In this document: positions 1-6,100 of the stretch, piece after piece
Layout: every line of letters starts with the position of its first letter
Numbering within the stretch: the stretch's first letter is position 1
Source of the DNA: an uncultured Azospirillum sp.
GTDB lineage: Bacteria > Pseudomonadota > Alphaproteobacteria > RF32 > CAG-239
Length of the DNA: 7,973 nt
Assembly: GCA_902489675.1 (NCBI GenBank)
Contig: CABUAP010000055.1
Coordinates: forward strand, 1-7,973
Direction of reading: 5' to 3'
The notes under the pieces: model-generated
Told to the model about the DNA's origin: nothing
The model's input: only the letters and a program-made list of their open reading frames with translations
Databases searched by the model: none
Made by a program: the position numbers and the translations under genes

Positions 1-2
1 TA

Positions 3-560
3 AGCATAACCGCCGCCGCCCTGTTGTTTTCCGCCTCGGCACACGCGCAGGCCGTGGGATATATCGACGAGATTAAAACGCTCGGCTATATTGCCGGTCA
101 GGGGATGGCCTGCGGCGCTTCCAAATTCCAAACCTTTGAAATGCTTTCCCGCGCCATCCTGATAACCAAAGCGCCAAACAATAAAATGCAGGCCAAAGCC
201 ATGTATGCCTACAATAACGCCAAAGCCGACGGCTATTTTGCCAAACAGGCGGACGGTTTTTTCGAATGTGACGACATCAACCGCCGCTTTGACAACCAGC
301 CCATTTATCAGGCGACGCTTTATGCCGACGGCAGCATCAAAATGCCCGACGGCAAGCTTTTTACCCCGCGCAAGCCCTATGACGCCACTCTGCTCTATCA
401 GGATCGAAACGATCGCACCAAAGCACAGAAAATTTATGACCGCGGCAAAAAAGTTAAAGTCGGCAAAATAACGGTTGAAAACGATTCTTCCGCACAAACT
501 TCTTCCCCGGCAGAATTGCCGGCACCCGAAGCGGCAGTCGGACATATCAAACGTCAATAA
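3..560 (+). CDS. Small exported protein of unknown function (5' end outside the window)
   Basis: The reading frame is open from base 3 to a TAA at 558-560 with no stop before the window edge, giving 185 visible residues, so the true start lies upstream. The first residues (SITAAALLFSASAHA) are the hydrophobic core and end of a Sec signal peptide, with a good signal peptidase I site at AHA|QA (about residue 15). A TTG at 24 lies inside this hydrophobic core and is not a credible start. The predicted mature protein is about 170 residues with two cysteines (C37 and C89, counted from the first visible residue) that could form a disulfide. The segment GYIAGQGMACGASKF and the Ala/Tyr-rich helix that follows look like a small helical periplasmic domain. 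Short stretches such as YADGSIKMPDGKLF look like beta hairpins. The tail (about 160-185) is Ser/Pro/Ala-rich and probably disordered. I do not recognise the family. ettA begins 48 bp downstream with no terminator between, so co-transcription is possible. Confidence 0.75.
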   Translation, partial: SITAAALLFSASAHAQAVGYIDEIKTLGYIAGQGMACGASKFQTFEMLSRAILITKAPNNKMQAKAMYAYNNAKADGYFAKQADGFFECDDINRRFDNQPIYQATLYADGSIKMPDGKLFTPRKPYDATLLYQDRNDRTKAQKIYDRGKKVKVGKITVENDSSAQTSSPAELPAPEAAVGHIKRQ

Positions 561-593
561 CCATCACTAAAGAACAAACAAAAAATAAAGATA

Positions 594-599
594 AAGGAG
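594..599 (+). promoter_or_regulatory. Ribosome binding site of ettA
   Basis: AAGGAG lies 9 nt before the ATG at 609. It is a near-perfect Shine-Dalgarno sequence in an A-rich, weakly structured leader, and it fixes the start of the gene. Confidence 0.8.
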
Positions 600-608
600 A
601 ATATTTAA

Positions 609-2288
609 ATGGCATCTTACCAGTATGTTTACGTCATGCAGAATTTAAGCAAGGTTTTTCCGGGAGGCAGAGAACTGTTTAAAGGCATCACGCTTTCCTT
701 TCTGCCCGGCGCAAAAATCGGCGTGCTGGGTGTCAACGGCGCCGGTAAGTCTACATTGTTAAAAATTATGGCCGGCGTTGATAAAGAATTTAACGGCGAG
801 GCATGGGCCGCCGACGGCATCCGAGTCGGCTATCTTGAACAAGAACCCAAACTCGATCCGGCCAAAAATGTTATTGAAAACATCATGGACGGCCTTGGCG
901 AAACCCGGGATCTGTTAAAAAAATTTGAAGAAGTTTCCGCCCGCTTTGCCGAACCGATGAGCGATGAGGAAATGAACGACCTGATTAACGAACAGGCCGA
1001 ATTACAAGAAAAAATCGACGCCTGCAACGGCTGGGACTTTGAACGCAATATCCAAATTGCCATGGATGCCCTGCGCTGCCCGCCGGCTGACGCTGATGTC
1101 ACCAAACTCTCCGGCGGTGAAAAACGACGGATCGCTTTGTGCCGCCTGCTGCTGCAAAAACCCGATATGCTGCTATTGGACGAACCGACCAACCACCTCG
1201 ATGCCGAGTCGGTTGCCTGGTTGGAAAAACATCTGCAAAATTATGCCGGAACAGTTGTCATGGTCACCCACGACCGCTACTTCCTCGATAACGTAACCGG
1301 TTGGATCTTAGAACTCGACCGCGGACAGGGCATTCCCTACGAGGGCAACTATTCTTCTTGGCTGGAACAAAAACGCAAACGCTTAGAGCAGGAAGAAAAA
1401 GAAGAAACCGCCCGTCAGCGCACACTGGCCAACGAACTGGAGTGGATCAAGAAAAACCCGAAAGCCCGTCAGGCCAAATCCAAAGCCCGTATCAACGCTT
1501 ATGACGAACTGCTGCAGTCGGCAACCAAAGACAAAATCACCACCGCCAACATCAATATCCCGATGACCGAGCGGTTGGGTGACCTGGTCATTGAAGCCGA
1601 ACATATCACCAAAGGTTACGGCGACCGCATCCTGATTGATGATCTGTCATTTAAGATTCCCAAGGGCGCCATTGTCGGCATCATCGGTCCCAACGGCGCC
1701 GGCAAAACCACCCTTTTCCGCATGATTACCGGACAGGAAGCCCCGGATGCCGGCACCATCCGCATCGGCGAAACGGTTGATCTCGGCTATGTTGATCAAA
1801 GCCGTGACGAACTCAACCCCGACAAAAACGTCTGGGAGGAAATTTCCGACGGATTGGATATGATCACCTTAGGTAAAAAAGAATTTCCGTCCCGCGCCTA
1901 CGTCGGCCAGTTCAATTTTAAAGGCGGCGATCAGCAGAAAAAGGTTGGACAGCTTTCCGGCGGCGAGCGCAACCGCGTCCATCTGGCTAAGATGTTGCGT
2001 AAAGGCGCCAATGTCATTATGCTTGACGAACCGACCAACGATCTCGATGTTGATACGCTGCGCTCGTTAGAAGAAGGGATCATGAACTATCCCGGCTGCG
2101 TGCTGGTCACTTCGCACGACCGCTGGTTTTTGGACCGTTTGGCCACCCATATTCTGGCTTACGAAGGCAACGGTCATGTCGAATGGTTTGAGGGCAACTT
2201 TGAAGAATACGAAAAAGACAAAATCCGCCGTCTGGGCGAAGATGCCTGCAATCCGCATGCAATGAAATATAAACCGCTGGAAAGATAA
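609..2288 (+). CDS. ettA: Energy-dependent translational throttle protein EttA (ABC-F ATPase)
   Basis: The product is a cytosolic ribosome-associated ABC-F protein. In the family EttA binds the ribosomal E site and gates the first elongation steps according to ATP/ADP level. The 559 residues match the length of the E. coli protein (about 555), and both ABC domains are complete. Domain 1 has Walker A GVNGAGKST (41-49), signature LSGGE (167-171), Walker B LLLDEPTNHLD (188-198) and switch His221. Domain 2 has Walker A GPNGAGKTT (360-368), signature LSGGE (449-453), Walker B ending LDEPTNDLD (472-480) and switch His503. The catalytic glutamates E192 and E474 are present. Between Walker A1 and the first signature, about residues 95-140, lies the charged helical insertion typical of the EttA arm. 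Residues 246-325 form the Lys/Glu-rich linker that contacts P-site tRNA. Stretches such as SVAWLEKHL and SFKIPKGAIVGIIGPNGAGK are close to E. coli EttA as I remember it, which separates it from Uup and YheS. No truncation or lost motif is seen. Confidence 0.97.
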   Translation: MASYQYVYVMQNLSKVFPGGRELFKGITLSFLPGAKIGVLGVNGAGKSTLLKIMAGVDKEFNGEAWAADGIRVGYLEQEPKLDPAKNVIENIMDGLGETRDLLKKFEEVSARFAEPMSDEEMNDLINEQAELQEKIDACNGWDFERNIQIAMDALRCPPADADVTKLSGGEKRRIALCRLLLQKPDMLLLDEPTNHLDAESVAWLEKHLQNYAGTVVMVTHDRYFLDNVTGWILELDRGQGIPYEGNYSSWLEQKRKRLEQEEKEETARQRTLANELEWIKKNPKARQAKSKARINAYDELLQSATKDKITTANINIPMTERLGDLVIEAEHITKGYGDRILIDDLSFKIPKGAIVGIIGPNGAGKTTLFRMITGQEAPDAGTIRIGETVDLGYVDQSRDELNPDKNVWEEISDGLDMITLGKKEFPSRAYVGQFNFKGGDQQKKVGQLSGGERNRVHLAKMLRKGANVIMLDEPTNDLDVDTLRSLEEGIMNYPGCVLVTSHDRWFLDRLATHILAYEGNGHVEWFEGNFEEYEKDKIRRLGEDACNPHAMKYKPLER

Positions 2289-2315
2289 TGGATCTGTTTG
2301 CAGACCGATTATCTT
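2282..2315 (+). other. Long hairpin over the ettA stop codon
   Basis: AAGATAAT (2282-2289) pairs perfectly with ATTATCTT (2308-2315). Inside it GG (2290-2291) pairs with CC (2305-2306) and TCTG (2293-2296) with CAGA (2301-2304), closing a TTTG loop. That is 14 base pairs with only two single-base bulges (A2292 and G2307). The TAA stop at 2286-2288 is inside the outer arm. No T-run follows, so it is not a terminator itself; the true terminator starts 24 nt later. It may stabilise the mRNA 3' end or be fortuitous. Confidence 0.5.
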
Positions 2316-2338
2316 CAATCAATCTTTAAGTAAAATAT

Positions 2339-2364
2339 CCCCCCGACTAGATTCGGGGGGTTTT
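2339..2364 (+). terminator. Intrinsic terminator of ettA
   Basis: CCCCCCGA (2339-2346) and TCGGGGGG (2353-2360) form a perfect 8-bp GC-rich stem with a 6-nt loop (CTAGAT), followed at once by TTTT. It lies 50 bp after the ettA stop. The stem together with its ATAT prefix resembles the left-hand unit of the repeats that follow (see 2374-2495). Confidence 0.88.
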
Positions 2365-2373
2365 AAGTAACAG

Positions 2374-2495
2374 ATATTTCTCTATCAACTGCGAAGTTTT
2401 TCAAAAAGTTACCTATTGATGACTTTTCATTACAGCTCCATCGGGGACTGACCACGCCTGTTGTAAGCATTCCCCCCCATTAAAATGGGGGGAGG
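2374..2495 (+). repeat. Hairpin-rich intergenic repeat, copy 1
   Basis: This is the first of three diverged direct copies. It opens with an ATAT motif and a terminator-like unit ending GAAGTTTTTCA (about 2374-2408). It continues through a segment similar to copy 2 (tCATTACAgcT...CGGGgACtGaCCAC) and closes with the near-palindrome CCCCCC-ATTAAAAT-GGGGGG (2473-2492). The GGTGTC/GACACC hairpin present in copies 2 and 3 is missing here: the sequence TTGTAAGCATT takes its place. I see no coding potential. The function is unknown; it resembles REP-like or other interspersed intergenic elements. Confidence 0.6.
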
Positions 2496-2504
2496 TCTGA
2501 ATAG

Positions 2505-2651
2505 ATATCTCCCCGTCAACTAGGGAAGTTTTTCAGAAAAGGCACCAACAGATACCTTTTCTTTACAACTTTACTCGGGACAGGTCACACTCAAAGGTGT
2601 AGAATGGTGTCTAACGATACCTTGGCTTTCCACCCTATTAAAATGGAGATA
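2505..2651 (+). repeat. Hairpin-rich intergenic repeat, copy 2
   Basis: This copy starts 9 bp after copy 1. It opens with ATATCTCCCCGTCAACTAGG (CCC/GGG stem), then GAAGTTTTTCA as in copy 1. An AAAAGG (2537-2542) / CCTTTT (2555-2560) stem follows. Next is a hairpin GGTGTC-TAAC-GATACC (2606-2621), one base different from copy 3. The closing palindrome is degenerate (CCACCC-TATTAAAAT-GGAGA). A short reading frame starting in it begins with SNDTLAF, the same residues as a frame starting in copy 3, which shows shared repeat DNA rather than a gene. Confidence 0.6.
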
Positions 2652-2670
2652 AGTCTGTTCAAATTTAATA

Positions 2671-2911
2671 AACTTTCGCTAGCTAACACAAAGGGAAACA
2701 TTAACATTTCAAACGATGTTACCCAGCCCCAAGGCTACGCAAACCTGACAGCCGGGCTGATAATCTACCTGCGGACGTTATCAGCGGTTACATTCGAAAC
2801 ATAAAAAGCCCCATCAGGCTCAAGCTGCTACCGGCACGAACAGGAAATTGCAAATTTCCTGCTAAAATTAGGAACAACAAACTTCGTATCACATACCGCG
2901 TTTATTGTCCC
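2671..2911. other. Unique structured segment between repeat copies 2 and 3
   Basis: About 240 bp with no counterpart between copies 1 and 2. It is flanked by a 7-bp direct repeat TTTAATA (2664-2670 and 2912-2918), as a target-site duplication would be, but I find no terminal inverted repeats and no transposase. Its left half can fold as a three-way junction: P1 pairs 2714-2723 with 2786-2796 (one T-T mismatch, one bulge), P2 is CAGCCC (2724-2729) with GGGCTG (2754-2759) plus GGCT (2733-2736) with AGCC (2750-2753), and P3 is GCTGATAA (2756-2763) with TTATCAGC (2778-2785). P2 and P3 compete for bases 2756-2759. The right half holds the perfect 9-bp stem CAGGAAATT/AATTTCCTG (2841-2861). I match it to no known RNA family and see no credible protein. 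Confidence 0.35.
2803..2820 (-). terminator. Possible intrinsic terminator on the minus strand, without an associated gene
   Basis: Read on the minus strand, AGCC (2820-2817) and GGCT (2810-2807) close a 6-nt loop and are followed by TTTT (TTTTT counting the last paired base). The stem is short, so the call is weak. The annotated - strand gene ends about 300 bp earlier in transcription order with its own strong terminator, so this signal would serve either read-through or a small RNA starting between about 2820 and 3050. Confidence 0.35.
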
Positions 2912-2916
2912 TTTAA

Positions 2917-3040
2917 TAGATAACCCCCAGTAAACTGAGGGTTCTGTTAAGGGTTTAAGCCTAACGGTTTGACCTCGCTCAAAAGCGTGGAGCGGTGTCT
3001 AACGACACCTTAGCATTCCCCCCATTAAAATGGGGGGAGG
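2917..3040 (+). repeat. Hairpin-rich intergenic repeat, copy 3
   Basis: This copy opens with AATAGATAACCCCCAGTAAA and an imperfect hairpin AACCCCCAG-TAAA-CTGAGGGTT (2922-2943, one mismatch), equivalent to the left units of copies 1 and 2. It closes with the perfect hairpin GGTGTC-TAAC-GACACC (2994-3009) and the 6+6 GC palindrome with ATTAAAAT centre (3018-3037). The right half (2991-3040) is the best preserved of the three copies and can be used as the consensus. It ends about 20 bp before the terminator at 3059-3087. Confidence 0.65.
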
Positions 3041-3058
3041 CGGTAAGGCATCAACATG

Positions 3059-3087
3059 AAAAAGCCCTGCAACTGCAGGGCTTTCAT
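3059..3087 (-). terminator. Terminator of the pilin operon, probably bidirectional
   Basis: AAAGCCCTGC (3061-3070) and GCAGGGCTTT (3075-3084) form a perfect 10-bp stem with loop AACT. On the minus strand the GC core is followed by TTTTT, giving a strong intrinsic terminator 18 bp after the stop codon of the large pilin gene. On the plus strand it is followed by TTTCATTTTT, so it could also stop transcripts from the ettA side. Confidence 0.9.
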
Positions 3088-3102
3088 TTTTATAACCGCA
3101 CA

Positions 3103-6100
3103 TTACCACGGATCATTATATTTGAGCGCCGGATCATTCAGACGTTGTTCATAGCTGCCGCCATCTTTCTGCCAATAGTCACGGCGAGATTTCATCTGGT
3201 CATATGTTCCATCAACCATATCTTCCGGATATAAAGGTCCGATATCATTGCCCTTTTTATCCTTATTTCTTCGATTAAAATAACAATAGACTGTCACATA
3301 AGCTTCCAATTCTCGATAGTGAACAGGGTAAAGGTTCCAGTAAACCGTATCTTGCTTATTACTGGTATCCGCACTACCACCTGCAGTACCGGGTTTACCA
3401 TTGATAAACTCATCATAATAAGCAGCCGGATAAATAAAGCCCATCACGGTTCCCCAGCCGGTAAAATTAGTTCCGCTGCAAGATCCGACACCATTAGTCT
3501 GTAATCCATTGCAATTTGGTAACACCATCGCCTTCAACCAATTACTTTTCTGGAAAGTCAGCGGGTTAACAGGCTCCACTTCTTCAACAGTTGTACGTTC
3601 GTCGCCATCCTGAGTATACCAATACAAATAAGGATTATTATGTGTGATAATATCAATTTTATTATCTCTATATACCGGTGTACCGGCTTGTGCCATTGCC
3701 CAGCCCGATGGATTAATCGTGATCACTTTAGAATATCCCTGCGGACAAGTCGGAGTCGGTACAAAACCCAGATAAGCAGAAGTAAAAGCTTCCGCAGAAC
3801 CACTGGTATCTTCTCGGAAATTATTTGGGTCTGTCAAAGGGTTCTGTTGTCCTGACCACTTAACTTCGTCCACATAAGTATTATCAACTACATAAATTCC
3901 CTTATTAATAAAATCAGGCAAGATATCGCTCAAACGAGCACCACCGCGAGTGGTTAATTTAATATCATGCATCACAGAAGTATAAGCAGGATTAACCTCA
4001 TATTGATCATAACTAACTATGGCACTTCCGTCCGTTCCTTTTATACTGTTCGCACCAGTGCTAAAACCATCTGCACTGGCACTCAGAGCGCCGTCCGTAG
4101 GCAGATTATGAGCAATAAATCTGTCTGCAGCAATATAACCACCGGGTGTAACTTCGCCTGTCGGTCCGTTGGGTACGGTCGCAAATTTTTCACGGTAATT
4201 ATCTTTAATTTCAGAATTTAACAACCGTATATCATCTGCAGCACCGGCAATGTTGATAGCACCTTTTCGGATATAAACGCTGCCGCGATCCTTATCATCC
4301 GGAATCACATTTTCATCAGAATTATTATCCACTTGTAAAATGGTATCACCTTTTGTGATATCCTGATCCGCATTTCCTTCTGTTGCCAGCACCCTGAAAT
4401 CACCTTTCGTAATATACAAGGCAGGATTTCCTCGTCCGACACTGTTTTTGGAGCCGTCGGGATTAGTCGGAGCGGCATCCAAAGACGGATCGTTCGGGTA
4501 ATCTGTTTCTCCGCTGACATCATAATCATAAATGGCAAAACCGCCGGCAAAACGGGAAGTAATATATTTATCCTCGCGAGAAGCTCGAATATCAACCACC
4601 GGACGAGCCATATTGCCATCCAATTTATTTTCGCTGATCGTAAAATCCATCCCGCCTAAACCAAACAGATTACTGTATTTGTCCGCACTTCTGTCACGGC
4701 TGTACAAATCATCATGCGTTAAACTGGCCGCATCAAACTCTTGCGACATAAAACGTGCATAATCGGTTACGGAATCGATATATCCCGAATATGTACCGCT
4801 GTTGGCATCATTAACATTGTAAGCACGCAGCATATCGTCTTGGATAGAAACTACCGATCTGTCAATAAAACTGCCGTCTTCTTTAACCGTTGCCAAAGAG
4901 ATCGAATTAAACGCCCCCAGTTTAATCTGCCCATCTGCCGTCGAGTTATTTACCGAACTGGTACCGTCTTCAACGTTATGTTCAATCAAACCGACATTAA
5001 CATTAACACCGTCATCAGCCGTTACGCCGGCCAACACATTAACACCGCTTTCGTGTTTCATACGAATACCGCTCTGAACCTCGGTGCCATCATCCAAAGT
5101 ATCATCAACCTCGGCAATCTGCATCCGATATCCGGCTTCTCCGGAAACAGGATCTTCATGATATCCGACCAACATTCTGCCTTCCAAATCACCGCCGTCC
5201 GTACCTTTTTGTTCCGTGACCAGATAAAAATCTTTGTCCTCAGTCACATCGTTAAAGTCCTCGGGACGCACACCGGCACGCAGCTTGGCGGCATCAACGT
5301 TATAAGCTTTCAGTTTTGCTGTTTTCAAACTGTCTTTGATGAAGGCCGGACCGTTAACTGTTAAGGCGTGTTCGCCGACATAATCGGAACTGTCAAACGT
5401 ACCGTCAACAATACTCGGCGTTCCGTCCTCATTGTAGGTATAAGTCGTATACGAGGCATTATGCACCTCGCCGCCGCCGACAACGACCGCCGGTGCCGCA
5501 TTCTGCTCGATCCACTGCTGGGTATCATAATCATCATATTTGCCGCCGTCAGCCTTGATGGACGGGTTTCTGACACTCAAAGCGCCGTCCAGCACATTAA
5601 CCCGTTCGGCATTAGCCGCAATCAATTTTTGCGAACTGGTACCGGTTGTCGAACCGTCGGGCGAAGAGTTATCGGTTTTAGATTCAAACTCCATCGAACC
5701 GGCTTCTTTATCTACCGTCAACAACGCGCCGGCCGTTTCTTCTCCTATGTTGCCGTATTCCATTTTTTTGGTGGTAACACTGAAGATACTATTGCCTTTA
5801 TCGGTGGTTGTCGTCGGATTGGACGGATCGGTATTATCCGTTGTGGTTTTGGTTTCATAATACTTAATACCGCCGCTATCAGCATTATCAGCCTCACTTC
5901 TGACCGTAAATAACGAAGACAGCGCAGCCAGATTGCCTTCCATATAAGCACCGCCCTTCTCACCGATATAAAGGGTGTAGTCAAGATTGGCCTCATATTT
6001 TTGATTATACTCCATTTGCGGCGTATCATCGATAGAGTCTTTTTTAAATGTATTCAAATCACCGCCCAGCATCCAATCTTTTTGCGGCCGCATAATAATC

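Noticed and set aside
2604..2804. A 66-codon plus-strand frame in the intergenic region
   Set aside because: It starts in repeat copy 2 and its first residues (SNDTLAF) recur in a frame starting in copy 3. It has no good ribosome binding site and runs through RNA-like hairpins, so it is repeat DNA, not a gene.
2671..2911. tmRNA, RNase P RNA, SRP RNA or tRNA
   Set aside because: No conserved core of these RNAs was found: no tag frame ending in LAA or VAA, no usable T-arm with pairing around the TTCGAAT on the minus strand, and no SRP GGAA tetraloop context.
2994..3037. Integron attC-like site (GTCTAAC resembles the RYYYAAC core)
   Set aside because: No matching GTTRRRY partner at the proper distance, no cassette genes and no integrase. 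The GTCTAAC is explained by the short hairpin GGTGTC-TAAC-GACACC.
2374..3040. CRISPR array
   Set aside because: Only three diverged copies of over 120 bp with irregular spacing and no cas genes.
3106..3120. C-terminal Trp of the giant pilin as an outer-membrane beta-barrel sorting signal
   Set aside because: The last 60 residues are highly charged and lack alternating amphipathic strands, and the prepilin leader already defines another export route.
2995..3234. A 79-codon plus-strand frame
   Set aside because: It begins in repeat copy 3, crosses the terminator at 3061-3084 and then lies antisense to the end of the large pilin gene.
3103..4060. Shufflon (invertible tip cassettes) at the 3' end of the PilV-like gene
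   Set aside because: No inverted recombination repeats or alternative partial 3' ends are seen after the stop, and no Rci-type recombinase is in the window. The gene is followed directly by a terminator.
4741..5364. A 207-codon plus-strand frame opposite the pilin gene
   Set aside because: It lies wholly antisense to the 1270-residue frame, has an Ile/Thr/Arg-heavy composition with no domain logic and no ribosome binding site.
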